From: Silicimonas sp.
GTDB taxonomy: Bacteria; Pseudomonadota; Alphaproteobacteria; Rhodobacterales; Rhodobacteraceae
Length of the DNA: 64,000 nucleotides
NCBI GenBank assembly: GCA_022824315.1
Contig: JAJEAC010000106.1
Span: forward strand, 1 to 64,000
Direction of reading: 5' to 3'
Of this stretch, positions 1 through 8,821 are shown one piece after another; position 1 is the first letter of the stretch; every line of letters starts with the position of its first letter. A program made the position numbers and the translations under genes. Below the pieces are notes generated by a model that searched no databases, was not told the DNA's origin, and saw only the letters and a list, made by a program, of their open reading frames with translations.

Positions 1-312
1 GCCTACTACGTGGAGTGGCACATGCGGGACGCCCTGAAACCGCTGCTCTTCCATGACGAGGACCCGTCGGAGGCGGCCTCCGTCGTCGCCCCCGCCGAGA
101 CGTCGGACGGAGCCGCGCTCAAGGCGGCGACGAAGCGGACCGTGTCCGGGCTGCCCGCCCAGGGCTTCCAGGGCCTGATGGCCCATCTGGCGACCCTGTC
201 CATGATGCGCATGAAGCCGAAATCGGAAACGTCCGCGGAATTCGACATGACCTCGACGCCGACGCCGCTGCAGGCCGAGGCGTTCCGGCTCCTCGGCGTC
301 CGGCTGCCCTGA
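1..312 (+). CDS. IS1634-type transposase, C-terminal end (5' part outside window)
   Basis: The reading frame is open from base 1 and ends with TGA at 310-312, so only about the last 103 residues are present. The stretch YYVEWHMRDALKPLLF, an AATKRT block and the terminal PTPLQAEAF..LLGV pattern match what I know of the C-termini of IS1634-type (IS4 superfamily) DDE transposases. The catalytic residues would lie upstream of the window. Whether the element is intact cannot be judged here. It lies tail to tail with rsmD, 112 bases away. Confidence 0.72.
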   Translation, partial: AYYVEWHMRDALKPLLFHDEDPSEAASVVAPAETSDGAALKAATKRTVSGLPAQGFQGLMAHLATLSMMRMKPKSETSAEFDMTSTPTPLQAEAFRLLGVRLP

Positions 313-349
313 CACCCGCCGCAGGTTCCTGCCCAGTACCGTGAATCCG

Positions 350-375
350 GATTCCGGGATTTCTGTCCCGAAATC
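350..375. repeat. Hairpin between transposase and rsmD
   Basis: Arms GATTCCGGGA (350-359) and TCCCGAAATC (366-375) pair with one mismatch around a 6-base loop. It lies in the space between two converging genes. It has no clear T-run on either strand, so it may be a weak bidirectional terminator or part of the insertion-sequence end. Confidence 0.4.
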
Positions 376-424
376 AACCGGGTAGACCTTGAGGCCTTCT
401 GGAAGTTCGGATTAACCTCGCGGT

Positions 425-997
425 TCAAACACTTGGCGCTTCCACCCTGCAAAGGGACAAACAGACATCACCGTACTTGCGGAATTCAAGCATGGCGACT
501 CCTGGAGGAGGCATCACCTCGACGGCTTCCTCCCAGACAATCAACGCCCCATCGGCAATCCAACCACCGGACCGAGCCGCAATAAGCGCAGGTCCACCAA
601 GGTCCTGGCGATATGGCGGATCGAGGAAAACCAGGGTCGCCGGTTCCCCTGTCGCCGGCGCAAGGCGCGTTGCGTCGCCACGAACCAGGCGGGTCTCCAT
701 CTCGACCGAGGCTCTTGCAATGTTCCCCTGAAGGATCTTCGAAGCCGTGCGGCCGCTCTCGACGAATGTTGCGTGTGTCGCCCCTCGCGAAAGTGCTTCA
801 AGACCAAGCGCGCCCGTGCCCGCAAACAGATCCAGCACGCGGGCACCGGTCACAGGATCGCCAAATCGTCCGCCGAGGAGAAGGTTGAAGAGACTTTCGC
901 GAACCCGGTCAGTCGTCGGCCTCAATTGCGACCCGGCACTTCTCTTGCCAACAGCGGCAAGCTTCAAGCCGCGCAATCGGCCACCGATTATCCTCAT
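425..997 (-). CDS. rsmD: 16S rRNA (guanine(966)-N2)-methyltransferase RsmD
   Basis: 190 residues, the usual RsmD length. It begins MRIIGGRLRGLKL, a typical RsmD start, then has the TDRVRESLFNLL block, the S-adenosylmethionine-binding loop LDLFAGTGALGLEALSRGA (about residues 55-73) and the catalytic LDPPY motif (about 124-128). RsmD proteins methylate G966 of 16S rRNA in assembled 30S particles. The ATG at 997 overlaps the TGA of the upstream flavoprotein by 4 nt (ATGA), so the two are probably translationally coupled. Confidence 0.95.
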   Translation of the reverse strand: MRIIGGRLRGLKLAAVGKRSAGSQLRPTTDRVRESLFNLLLGGRFGDPVTGARVLDLFAGTGALGLEALSRGATHATFVESGRTASKILQGNIARASVEMETRLVRGDATRLAPATGEPATLVFLDPPYRQDLGGPALIAARSGGWIADGALIVWEEAVEVMPPPGVAMLEFRKYGDVCLSLCRVEAPSV

Positions 998-2199
998 GCC
1001 CTCAAGAGCGACTTCAAGTCCGTGTCTGGATCCTGAACTTGAGCGGGTTCGACGTTCTTGGCCATTTCGAGCAGTCGCTTGCCCACCATGTAGTCGCGAG
1101 GCGCATTGATGGCATCCACCGCGAGGAATCGCTCGCCCTTGAAATACCAGTGACTCCGTCCCTTCCCGGACACGCGCGACACGACCCTGTCATTGCCGGT
1201 GCTCAGCCCTGCGATCTGAAGCTTCAGGTCATATTGGTCGGACCAGAACCACGGGACAGGCACATACGGCGATTGAGCGCCCAGCATGTTCACGGCAACG
1301 GCCTCCGCCTGATCGATCGCGTTCTGCACGGATTCGAGCCGCAAACGGTTCCCGTTGTAGGGAAAGCACGTGCAGTCCCCTGCGGCCCAGACATCCGCAG
1401 CCGAGGTGCGCCCGAACTCGTCAACAAGGATACCGTTGTCACAATCGATTCCAGCTGCCTCCGCAAGGCGCGTGCCGGGACGGATTCCGGTTCCCACGAT
1501 GACGAAATCCAAGTCGATCGTCGATCCGTCCGTGAGCTTCGCACCTGCAACACGACCGTCTCCCGTCAGACACTCAACCCCAACGCCTTCTCGAATGTCA
1601 ACGCCATGAGCCTGATGTTCCGCACGAATCACGTCCGCCGTCTCGCTTGCGGCCACACGGTTCAGGATGCGCTGCGCCAATTCGACAAGCGTAACCTTCA
1701 GCCCTAGCTTTGCAGCCACAGCCGCCGCCTCCAGCCCGATATAGCCGCCGCCCACCACAAGTACTCGCGCACCTTGGCGGCAGCGCGGGCGGATTCGGTC
1801 AATGTCGGCCAGAGTGCGTACAGTATGGATGCCTGCCAGGTCACGACTCATTTCATGCGGCAGGCGGTTCGGAAGCGATCCAACGGCAAGGGCGAGCTGG
1901 TCGTAGGACAGGCTGTCGGCTCCGATCATCACCGACTTCTTGCGAACGTCTATGGTATCGACGGGAGTTCCAAGACGAAGCTTGATGTCCTTGTCGTCAT
2001 AAATTGAAGGCGGTCTCAGATAGAGACGCTCCCTTTCCATCTCGCCCATCAGGTAGGCTTTCGACAATGGAGGACGTTCGTATGGCGGTACCGGCTCGTC
2101 ACCGACCAGCGTCACGTCACCGCCAAATCCGTCAGCACGCAACTTTTGGGCAAGGGACGCCCCTGCCTGGCCTGCGCCGATTATCAGAATTCCGCCCAT
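994..2199 (-). CDS. NAD(P)H-dependent flavoprotein, ferredoxin/rubredoxin-reductase type
   Basis: 401 residues from the ATG at 2199, which puts the first FAD-binding motif (ILIIGAGQAGASLA) right at the N-terminus; a longer frame upstream lacks homology. A second dinucleotide fold, VLVVGGGYIGLEAAA, lies near residue 145, and DVWAAGDCTCFP near 270 is the second FAD-contact motif. This layout is that of ferredoxin or rhodocoxin reductases serving P450 or dioxygenase systems. No ferredoxin or oxygenase gene is adjacent, so the redox partner is unknown. It diverges from the peroxiredoxin at 2277 and overlaps rsmD by 4 nt. Confidence 0.88.
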   Translation of the reverse strand: MGGILIIGAGQAGASLAQKLRADGFGGDVTLVGDEPVPPYERPPLSKAYLMGEMERERLYLRPPSIYDDKDIKLRLGTPVDTIDVRKKSVMIGADSLSYDQLALAVGSLPNRLPHEMSRDLAGIHTVRTLADIDRIRPRCRQGARVLVVGGGYIGLEAAAVAAKLGLKVTLVELAQRILNRVAASETADVIRAEHQAHGVDIREGVGVECLTGDGRVAGAKLTDGSTIDLDFVIVGTGIRPGTRLAEAAGIDCDNGILVDEFGRTSAADVWAAGDCTCFPYNGNRLRLESVQNAIDQAEAVAVNMLGAQSPYVPVPWFWSDQYDLKLQIAGLSTGNDRVVSRVSGKGRSHWYFKGERFLAVDAINAPRDYMVGKRLLEMAKNVEPAQVQDPDTDLKSLLRA

Positions 2200-2276
2200 G
2201 CACTTTGACCACTGGCTTCTATCGCCAAAAGGCATATAACCTCGGCACCGAATTTGGCAATTGGGAGAAACAGATA

Positions 2277-2762
2277 ATGGCTCAGGTGGGTGACAGGATT
2301 CCTTCGGCTGCGCTCTTGCACAAGGCGGGAAGCGACGTGACAGAGGTCGACATTTCGGAGCGCGTGGCAGGGAGCCGAGTGGTGCTGTTCGGATTGCCCG
2401 GCGCCTACACATCGACCTGCGACACGGCGCATCTGCCAAGCTTCGTCCGTACGGCTGATGCCTTCCGGGCGAAGGGAATTGACGAGATCATTTGTGTCGC
2501 GGCCAACGATGTGCTCGTGATGGAGCATTGGGGTCAGGCCTCGGGCGCGGATGCGGCCGGAATCACGATGCTGGCCGACTGGAACAGCGAACTTGCGAAG
2601 GGCCTTGATCTTGCGTTCAGCGTACCCGCCGTCGGTCTCACGGATCGCATGACGCGTTGCGCAATGCTGATCGAGAACGGAGAAATCAAGCTTCTCCAGG
2701 TCGAGGAGGACAGCGGCGTCTGCACCCTGACTGCAGGAGAGGCGCTTCTCGAAATGATCTGA
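2277..2762 (+). CDS. Peroxiredoxin of the Prx5 (1-Cys/atypical 2-Cys) family
   Basis: 161 residues from the ATG at 2277, preceded by GGGAGAAACAG, whose purine run fits a ribosome binding site. The peroxidatic motif is GAYTSTCDTAHLP with Cys48; the usual Prx5 form is P-G-A-F-T-P-T-C, so Pro is replaced by Ser here. Other Cys residues occur near 73, 125 and 149; which, if any, resolves the disulfide cannot be told. Prx5 proteins reduce hydrogen peroxide and organic peroxides in the cytosol, often with glutaredoxin or thioredoxin. The gene stands alone and diverges from the flavoprotein. Confidence 0.9.
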   Translation: MAQVGDRIPSAALLHKAGSDVTEVDISERVAGSRVVLFGLPGAYTSTCDTAHLPSFVRTADAFRAKGIDEIICVAANDVLVMEHWGQASGADAAGITMLADWNSELAKGLDLAFSVPAVGLTDRMTRCAMLIENGEIKLLQVEEDSGVCTLTAGEALLEMI

Positions 2763-2853
2763 CGCCAAATCGCCCGGCAGGTTCCCAGGTTGTCATGCAC
2801 GGCGTCTGCCAACCACTTGAGACGTGATCCACTGATGCAGGCAATTGCCCGGC

Positions 2854-3141
2854 TCAGGCATCCATCCTGTCGGCAAGCTTGAGGTCGCGCTCGCTCAGGC
2901 CGTCAACGTCATGGCTCGTCAGCGTAACCTCGACCCGGTTGTAGACATTGAACCATTCGGGGTGGTGATTCATCTTTTCGGCGATGATCGCCATCCGCGT
3001 CATCCAGCCCCACGCCTCAACGAAATTCCTGAATTTGAAGGTCTTCATGATGGCGTCTCGCCCTTCGACCTCGATCCATCCACTTTCCGAAAGCCGGGCC
3101 AGGGCCTCCCGGCGCGCTTCGCCTTCCAGTCTGTCGCTCAT
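2854..3141 (-). CDS. phhB: 4a-hydroxytetrahydrobiopterin dehydratase
   Basis: 95 residues, standard for pterin-4a-carbinolamine dehydratase. The catalytic block [20 protein letters not shown] carries the conserved HHPEW, and [12 protein letters not shown] is the usual C-terminal signature. The enzyme recycles the pterin cofactor of aromatic amino acid hydroxylases and also has a moonlighting role in some species. It is the last gene of a four-gene minus-strand operon, overlapping the upstream acetyltransferase-like gene by 4 nt. No phenylalanine hydroxylase is in the window, although homogentisate breakdown is encoded at 46-52 kb. Confidence 0.95.
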   Translation of the reverse strand: MSDRLEGEARREALARLSESGWIEVEGRDAIMKTFKFRNFVEAWGWMTRMAIIAEKMNHHPEWFNVYNRVEVTLTSHDVDGLSERDLKLADRMDA

Positions 3142-4322
3142 TCCGGCTCCTCCTTGACTTTCCGAAACGGACCGTAGCTCGTGAGCACCTCGATGTCGTC
3201 GTCAACCGCTGCCCGCTCTACCTCAAGATACTCCTCGACCGCGCGGGCAAACCCCGAATCCGCCACCCAGTGCAGAGAGTGGGTCTCCGTTGGCAGATAT
3301 CCTCTCGCCAGCTTGTGGTCACCCTGCGCGCCAGCCTCGACCGCGCCAAGCCCGTTGGCAATCGCGTAGTCGATTGCCTGATAATAGCAGAGCTCGAAGT
3401 GCAGGCAGTCGTGATACTCGATTGCACCCCAGTAGCGGCCAAAGATCGTCTCGCGTCCCACGAAGTTCATCGCACCCGCTACAGGACAGCCTTCGCGGAT
3501 CGCCAGGATCAGGAGAATGTCGTCTGCGAGTTGCTCCCGAGCCTGGTCGAAAAAGGCGCGCGTCAGGTACGGCCTGCCCCATTTGCGCGCACCCGTGTCC
3601 TGGTAGAATTCCCAGAAGGCGTCCCAGTGCCCCGGCTGAATGCCGTCGCCCGTGAGGGCCACGATTTCACCTCCGAAGGATTGCGCAATGCGCCGCTCGC
3701 GCCGGATCGCCTTTCGCTTGCGCGACGACAATGCTGACAGAAAACCGTCGAAGTCCTCATATCCCTCGTTCACCCACCGGTACTGCCGGGTCACGCGGTG
3801 CAGAAGCCCGAGTTCGCGGCCGCGGACTGCCTCATCCTCCGCACAGAACGTGGCATGCACGGACGAAAGCCGGTTTTCGACGGCGACATGAACGGCGCCG
3901 TTCAACAGCGCTCCAAAGCAGTCCGCCCGGCACCCGGGGCGCATGAGGAAACGACGCCCGGAGACCGGCGTGAACGGCACGGCAATCTGCAACTTGGGGT
4001 AGTACCTGCCTCCGGCGCGCTCCCAGGCATGGGCCCAGCTATGGTCGAAGATGTACTCGCCCTGGCTGTGGCCCTTCACGTAGAGCGGCGCAACCGCCAC
4101 CACTTCATCCTGGTCCCGGACGGCAAGATGGTGCGGCAGCCATCCCGTCCCAGAACCGACCGAGCCACTCGACTCGAGCAAGTTCAGGAACCGGTGAGTC
4201 GTGAACGGATCGACGGGACGCAGGCCGTCCGCGGTCCCAGCGCCGGCACAGGCATCCCAGTCTTCGGGAGCAATCGCCGACAGGCTTGCCAGCGTCGAGA
4301 TTTCCAGCGCGGATTCGCTCAT
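3138..4322 (-). CDS. GNAT-fold protein of the COG3146 (peptidoglycan-biosynthesis-like) family
   Basis: 394 residues. The sequence has the hallmarks of this alphaproteobacterial family: [14 protein letters not shown] near the start, [27 protein letters not shown]-like [32 protein letters not shown] and [13 protein letters not shown]. The fold is that of the FemAB/GNAT acyltransferases, but the reaction is not established. It sits between ugpQ (35-nt gap) and phhB (4-nt overlap). The same ridA-ugpQ-COG3146 grouping is one I associate with related alphaproteobacteria, which suggests a cell-envelope or lipid link, but this is inference. Confidence 0.85.
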   Translation of the reverse strand: MSESALEISTLASLSAIAPEDWDACAGAGTADGLRPVDPFTTHRFLNLLESSGSVGSGTGWLPHHLAVRDQDEVVAVAPLYVKGHSQGEYIFDHSWAHAWERAGGRYYPKLQIAVPFTPVSGRRFLMRPGCRADCFGALLNGAVHVAVENRLSSVHATFCAEDEAVRGRELGLLHRVTRQYRWVNEGYEDFDGFLSALSSRKRKAIRRERRIAQSFGGEIVALTGDGIQPGHWDAFWEFYQDTGARKWGRPYLTRAFFDQAREQLADDILLILAIREGCPVAGAMNFVGRETIFGRYWGAIEYHDCLHFELCYYQAIDYAIANGLGAVEAGAQGDHKLARGYLPTETHSLHWVADSGFARAVEEYLEVERAAVDDDIEVLTSYGPFRKVKEEPE

Positions 4323-4357
4323 GACTGCACTTTAGCCTGACGTGACCGAAGCTGCGA

Positions 4358-5125
4358 TCAATCCGCATGCAAGGGAAGATACCCTTCGAAGGTCACGTTT
4401 GCCGCAATGGCACGCGCCCGGCGCTCTTCCTCGGCGGACCTTACCGTCCAACAGAGGATGCTCGCCCCGCTTCGCCTGAGATCCAGCACCCTGGCACATT
4501 CCAGATCCCGGACATCGTGGCTGATGAACGATGCGCCCGCGCGCTCGTAGTCAGGGATTCCCGCAAGCTCGGCACGTCTGGCCTTCGGCATCGACCATTC
4601 AGTCTCACGAAAGGCACAGGTCACCAGGCCACGCGGCACGCCAGGCGCCAGCGCCTGCATGGCCGCAACGCTATGTGGATTGAACGACATCACTGCTGCG
4701 GGACCGTTATATCCTTCCAGCGTCCTTGCGACCGCGCCTTCGAGAGGCCCGACATCCGGACCGAACGTTCCGTCCGGATCCTTGATCTCGATCAGGAGTG
4801 GAACGCGGCCCGCGACCAGGCCCAGTACGTCCGCGAGATAGGGGATCGTCTCGTTGCTTCCAGTGAGCGCGATGGAAGCGAGTTCCGGCATGGAGTGTTC
4901 GCGCACAAGACCTTCACGGCCTGTAAGCCGCTCCAACGCATAGTCGTGGAAGACGGCCGCCCGCCTGTCCGATGTGAGCTGCACGTCGATCTCGATCCCG
5001 TATCCGCGTTCCACAGCGGCTTTGACGGCCGCGCGCGAGTTTTCGGGCCGCCCCCCAGACGTGTCGTGCAACCCACGATGCGCGATCGGGCGGGTCAGAA
5101 ATTCCGTCGGCAACGGGGCTTTCAC
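4358..5125 (-). CDS. ugpQ: Glycerophosphodiester phosphodiesterase
   Basis: 255 residues. The catalytic signature of the GDPD family is complete: IAHRGLH near residue 14, PENSRAAVKAAV, GIEIDVQLTSD with the metal-binding Glu and Asp, and VFHDYALERLTG with the second histidine. There is no signal peptide, so it is cytosolic, like UgpQ, releasing glycerol 3-phosphate and an alcohol from deacylated phospholipids. The start overlaps the end of the RidA gene by 4 nt, which supports co-translation. Confidence 0.93.
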   Translation of the reverse strand: MKAPLPTEFLTRPIAHRGLHDTSGGRPENSRAAVKAAVERGYGIEIDVQLTSDRRAAVFHDYALERLTGREGLVREHSMPELASIALTGSNETIPYLADVLGLVAGRVPLLIEIKDPDGTFGPDVGPLEGAVARTLEGYNGPAAVMSFNPHSVAAMQALAPGVPRGLVTCAFRETEWSMPKARRAELAGIPDYERAGASFISHDVRDLECARVLDLRRSGASILCWTVRSAEEERRARAIAANVTFEGYLPLHAD

Positions 5126-5589
5126 GACACTTCAAACATGCCTTCGATCTCGACTGCCACGTTCAAGGGAAGCGCCCCGGCGCTGATGGCGGAGCGCGCA
5201 TGACGCCCGGCATCGCCCAAAACGGAAACAAGGAGATCCGAGGCGCCGTTGATCACCTTTGGCTGGTCCGTGAAGTCAGGCGTTGAATTGACGAATCCCA
5301 CAAGCTTCACGACGCGAACCAGACGCCCGAAATCGCCGTCGCAACCGGCACGCACCTGGGCCAGCAGCGACAACGCGCAACGCCGGGCTGCCGCGGCACC
5401 GGCATTCACATCAAGTTCGGCACCCAGCTTGCCGGTGATGAGATTGCCATCTGCATCCATCGAGATCTGTCCGGACACGAAGAGCAGCGCTCCGGATCGG
5501 ACAAAGGGCACGTAATTTGCCACCGGCGGCGACGAATCGGGCAATGCAAGTCCCATCTCCTGAAGCTTCTTCTCCACGTCGGTCATCAC
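5122..5589 (-). CDS. RidA family protein (YjgH/endoribonuclease-L-PSP type)
   Basis: 155 residues with the RidA fold: NYVPFVRSGALLFVSGQ, an Arg-containing loop GRHARSAISAGALPLN and the terminal VAVEIEGMFEV. RidA members hydrolyse reactive enamines and imines made by PLP enzymes; the Arg of the HxRxA-like loop is the key residue in the family. It is the first gene of the ridA-ugpQ-GNAT-phhB operon. A second ATG follows directly at 5586, and AGGAGA sits just upstream, so either methionine could start. Confidence 0.9.
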   Translation of the reverse strand: MMTDVEKKLQEMGLALPDSSPPVANYVPFVRSGALLFVSGQISMDADGNLITGKLGAELDVNAGAAAARRCALSLLAQVRAGCDGDFGRLVRVVKLVGFVNSTPDFTDQPKVINGASDLLVSVLGDAGRHARSAISAGALPLNVAVEIEGMFEVS

Positions 5590-5781
5590 TTGTCTCCTCC
5601 TGTCCGGCCTGACGGGATGTCACGCCTGCCCGAACCATTTTCACGCCGCGTCACCCGAGCGCAACAGGTACGCCTCAAAATTCTTGCCCGGCGCCATTGG
5701 TTCTGTTGTTCCGCCCCATTTGGCAGACTAGAATTGATCACTGGATCGACATGGATTGTCAGTGGAATCATCGTGCACCGC

Positions 5782-6552
5782 ATGCGTCTGAATTTCCCGC
5801 ACCTTGCAGTTCTGGCCGTCGCCACGCTCGCCCTTTCGGCATGTTCGGCACCGCCGGAGGATGGTGCGATCCACGATCCTTACGAATCGTTCAACAGGGT
5901 GAGCCACACCTTCAACAAGGGCACTGATCGGGTGCTCATCCGCCCGCTCAGCCAAGCTTACGGAACGACAGTGCCAGATCCCGTCCGCCGCAGCCTGTCT
6001 CATGTTGCCGCGCATCTCGACGAGCCGAAATCCGCCGTGAACCATGTCCTTCAAGGCGACGTGGAAAGTGCCGGCCACAGCGTGTTCAGGTTCCTCGTCA
6101 ACAGCACGGTGGGCGTAGCGGGCCTGTTTGATCCCGCTGCGGCCAGCTTCGGGCTGGAACGGCGGCAAACGGGCTTTGGAGACACGCTGACGGCGTGGGG
6201 AGCACGGGAAGGCGCCTACCTGGAATTGCCCTTGGCGGGACCCTCGACGGAAAGGGACTTCGCGGGGTTGATCGTCGATGTTGCCACCAATCCGTTCAGC
6301 TACCTTTCCAGCGATGTGGCCGTCTTGAACACGGCGTCAACGATTCCCGCCGCGTTGAATGTGCGATACGAGTTCAGCGATACGGTTGACAGCGTTCTCC
6401 ACGACAGTGCAGACAGCTACGCACAGTTGAGACTCTCCTACATCCAGAATCGGAAGTTCAAGCTGAACCAGCAGGACCCGGACAACGCCGGCCACGATCC
6501 CTTCGAGGACCTGTATGACGAGATTTATGAAGAGCTCTACGATGAATTCTGA
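5782..6552 (+). CDS. mlaA: MlaA (VacJ) family outer-membrane lipoprotein
   Basis: 256 residues from the ATG at 5782; a GTG at 5773 is an alternative. A lipoprotein signal peptide ends at the lipobox LSAC (Cys about residue 21). DPYESFNRVSHTFNKGTDRVLIRP, the NHVLQGD segment and STVGVAGLFDPA are family signatures. MlaA removes mislocalised phospholipid from the outer leaflet and hands it to periplasmic MlaC. The C-terminus is acidic (DLYDEIYEELYDEF). The last 11 nt overlap mlaC. The MlaFEDB importer genes are not in the window. Confidence 0.92.
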   Translation: MRLNFPHLAVLAVATLALSACSAPPEDGAIHDPYESFNRVSHTFNKGTDRVLIRPLSQAYGTTVPDPVRRSLSHVAAHLDEPKSAVNHVLQGDVESAGHSVFRFLVNSTVGVAGLFDPAAASFGLERRQTGFGDTLTAWGAREGAYLELPLAGPSTERDFAGLIVDVATNPFSYLSSDVAVLNTASTIPAALNVRYEFSDTVDSVLHDSADSYAQLRLSYIQNRKFKLNQQDPDNAGHDPFEDLYDEIYEELYDEF

Positions 6553-7144
6553 TCTGACGCGCCGAACCCTGCTGTTCGCAGCTGCCTGCGGGACCGCTGC
6601 GTTGCGCGTTGCCCCAGCCCGTGCGCTGAGCGACGACGAAGCGCGCTCGCTCATCGACGCCGTGGTCAACGACATACATCGGGTTATCAATTCCGGGATG
6701 CCGATTCAGGCCGCGTTGAAGGAATTCGAGAACATCTTTGTCAACTATGCAGATGTTCAGGCGATCGCTCGCTCCGCGCTTGGGCCACCTGCGCGAACCG
6801 CTTCGCCAAGGCAGATTCGCGCCTTCACCGACGCATTTTCGGGCTATATTTCGCGGAAGTACGGGAAGCGGTTCCGGGAATTCAAGGGCGGTGCCATCGA
6901 GGTCACCGAATCGCGCAAGAGAAGCCGCGTCCATGAAGTTCGCGCAATCGCCAGGTTGAAAGGCCGGGCACCGTTGACGATGAGCTTCGTGGTTTCGGAC
7001 CGCTCCGGAAAGACCCTATTCATCGACATCCTGATCGAAGGCATCAGCCTGTTGAAATCCGAACGCATCGAGATCGGAACCCTGCTCGACAGGCAGGGCG
7101 GTGATGTGGACCGGCTCGTTGCGGCACTGAACGGAACCGGGTGA
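6542..7144 (+). CDS. mlaC: MlaC (Ttg2D-like) periplasmic phospholipid-binding protein
   Basis: 200 residues from the ATG at 6542, inside the mlaA 3' end. The N-terminus MNSDLTRRTLLFAAACGTAAL looks like a signal peptide of Tat type (R-R-T-L-L). The mature part has the MlaC/Tol-Tol-Ttg2 features: FENIFVNYADVQAIARSALG, FSGYISRKYGKRF and the C-terminal DILIEGISLLKSER. MlaC shuttles phospholipid between MlaA and the inner-membrane MlaFEDB complex. The overlapping starts show that mlaA and mlaC are one transcription unit. Confidence 0.92.
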   Translation: MNSDLTRRTLLFAAACGTAALRVAPARALSDDEARSLIDAVVNDIHRVINSGMPIQAALKEFENIFVNYADVQAIARSALGPPARTASPRQIRAFTDAFSGYISRKYGKRFREFKGGAIEVTESRKRSRVHEVRAIARLKGRAPLTMSFVVSDRSGKTLFIDILIEGISLLKSERIEIGTLLDRQGGDVDRLVAALNGTG

Positions 7145-7220
7145 ACGGCCCCAAGGTGCCGCCGCCCTGCTGCCGTGCCTTCTACAACACGTTGACCCCG
7201 TCCGGCTTGGAGCGATGCCC

Positions 7221-8096
7221 TTAGTCGTCTCGCCCCTGGACATATGTGCGCCACAGCGCAAACACGCCCGCCGAAAGGATGACCACGGCCCCGAGCGCAA
7301 CGTTCGCCTTCAGGGCCTCGTGAAACACGACGATTCCGATGAGTGCCGCAAAGACCTGGTGAAAGTAGGCAAAGGGTTGCACGGCACCGGCCTCAGCCAG
7401 TTCATAGCAGCGGATCAGCAGCCAGTGCCCAAAGACGCCAGTCATGCAGAGCGCCAGCATCCACAGCCAGTCGCCGGGCATCATCCATTCCCAACTCGGC
7501 AGGCCCAAGAATGTCGTGGCCGCGGCTCCGACGACCCCGGTCCAGAAGAAGGATGTCGCAGCGTTGTCCCGTCGCGCAGCATAGCGGGTCGTCAACGAAT
7601 AGAGCGCGAACATGAAAGCAGAAATGAACGGAATCACCGCGACCGTCCTGAACACGCCGGTCCCGGGCTGCAGAATGATGAGCATTCCAAGAAAGCCGAC
7701 AAGGACGGCAAGCCATCGCCGCCATCCGGCCTGTTCACCAAGCAGCGGCCCTGCAAGCGCAATCACGATCAGGGGATAAATGGCAAAAATCGCATGGCTT
7801 TCGACCAGCCCCAGAAGCGTAAATCCAAAAACCGCCACACAGATCTCGCCCGCAAGCAACAACCCCCGGAATATCTGGAGCACCGGCTGGGATGTCGCCG
7901 CCGTCGCGCGTATTCCTCCGGGCCGGCGCGCGGCAATGGCGATCACGAAGGCGGCAAAAAACCAGTACCGGATCATCACGACCATGAAGGTGTTGTACGT
8001 CACGGCCAAGTGCTGGGAGATGCCGTCCTGCGCGGCGAACACGAATGTCGTCGCGATCATCACGAGGATGCCATTCCGGTTCGACTGTGATGTCAT
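7221..8096 (-). CDS. EamA/DMT-superfamily membrane transporter
   Basis: 291 residues, almost entirely hydrophobic, consistent with ten transmembrane helices in two EamA repeats. The start MTSQSNRNGILVMIATTFVFAAQDGISQHLA is typical of the RhaT/YdcZ-like branch. Members export or import metabolites such as amino acids, but the substrate cannot be told. Its start overlaps the end of mnmD by 4 nt, so it is translated with a tRNA-modification gene with no obvious functional link. Confidence 0.9.
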   Translation of the reverse strand: MTSQSNRNGILVMIATTFVFAAQDGISQHLAVTYNTFMVVMIRYWFFAAFVIAIAARRPGGIRATAATSQPVLQIFRGLLLAGEICVAVFGFTLLGLVESHAIFAIYPLIVIALAGPLLGEQAGWRRWLAVLVGFLGMLIILQPGTGVFRTVAVIPFISAFMFALYSLTTRYAARRDNAATSFFWTGVVGAAATTFLGLPSWEWMMPGDWLWMLALCMTGVFGHWLLIRCYELAEAGAVQPFAYFHQVFAALIGIVVFHEALKANVALGAVVILSAGVFALWRTYVQGRDD

Positions 8097-8761
8097 GAGC
8101 GGGCGACCGTCATATGGCGCTTGCGACCGAACCCGGGTACGCGTTCAACGATGAAGCCGGCATCGGCAAGGCCCGCGCGCACGACCTTGGCGGCGCTAAA
8201 GGTCGCTGCAGTACCTTCGGGACGGGTGTGGCGCGCAACCTGGCGCAGGAGGTCTGGCGTCCAAAGCTCCGGATTCTTTGCCGGCGAGAATCCGTCGAGA
8301 AACCATGCGTCCGCAGCGCCGCCCCAGCGCGCCAGGGTGTCGCGGGCATCTCCCAATACGATCTCCAAGTGCAGGCCGTCGGCCACGAACTCCCCGGCAG
8401 ACGCCTCCATGGCGGCCACGAGAGGCCCAGCCAGATCGGAGATCTCCGGAAAGGCCGACAGGGCCCTCGACATGTCAGCAGGCGCCATCGGAAAAAGCTC
8501 GAATGACGTGAAGCACAACCGCCCGGGCACCCCGGATTCGCGCCACATGGCCCATGCCGCCAAGGCATTGAGACCGGTGCCAAACCCGAGTTCGGCAACA
8601 TGGAAACCAGGCACGAACCGGTCGGGCAGCCCGTTGCCCGCGAGAAAGACGTGCCTTGCTTCTGCGAGCCCGTCCTCCAGCGAATAGAACGAATCGCCAA
8701 AGCGCGACGCGACGGGCACGTCGCCCTGCCATTCCAGGTCGGGGTGCTGGTCGTCCCGCAA
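8093..8761 (-). CDS. mnmD: tRNA (5-methylaminomethyl-2-thiouridine34)-methyltransferase MnmD
   Basis: About 222 residues from a proposed TTG at 8761, which has TAGGA six bases upstream; the open frame runs further to 8971 but that extension crosses into the divergent gene and lacks homology. Signatures: HPDLEWQGDVPVASRFGD, EDGLAEARHVFLAGN, the SAM-binding HVAELGFGTGLNALA and DAWFLDGFSPAKNPELW. MnmD corresponds to the N-terminal methyltransferase half of the bifunctional MnmC enzyme that completes mnm5s2U at the tRNA wobble position. The other half is plausibly the divergent gene at 8822. Confidence 0.88.
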   Translation of the reverse strand: MRDDQHPDLEWQGDVPVASRFGDSFYSLEDGLAEARHVFLAGNGLPDRFVPGFHVAELGFGTGLNALAAWAMWRESGVPGRLCFTSFELFPMAPADMSRALSAFPEISDLAGPLVAAMEASAGEFVADGLHLEIVLGDARDTLARWGGAADAWFLDGFSPAKNPELWTPDLLRQVARHTRPEGTAATFSAAKVVRAGLADAGFIVERVPGFGRKRHMTVARS

Positions 8762-8821
8762 GCCATTTCCTACAATTGCTCCGTTTCGCAGCGACAGTGA
8801 CAACGGGGGAATGCATTGGCA

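Noticed and set aside
7215-8090. 291-codon plus-strand frame
   Set aside because: The exact opposite of the EamA gene; hydrophilic His/Arg/Lys-rich product typical of the antisense of a membrane protein.
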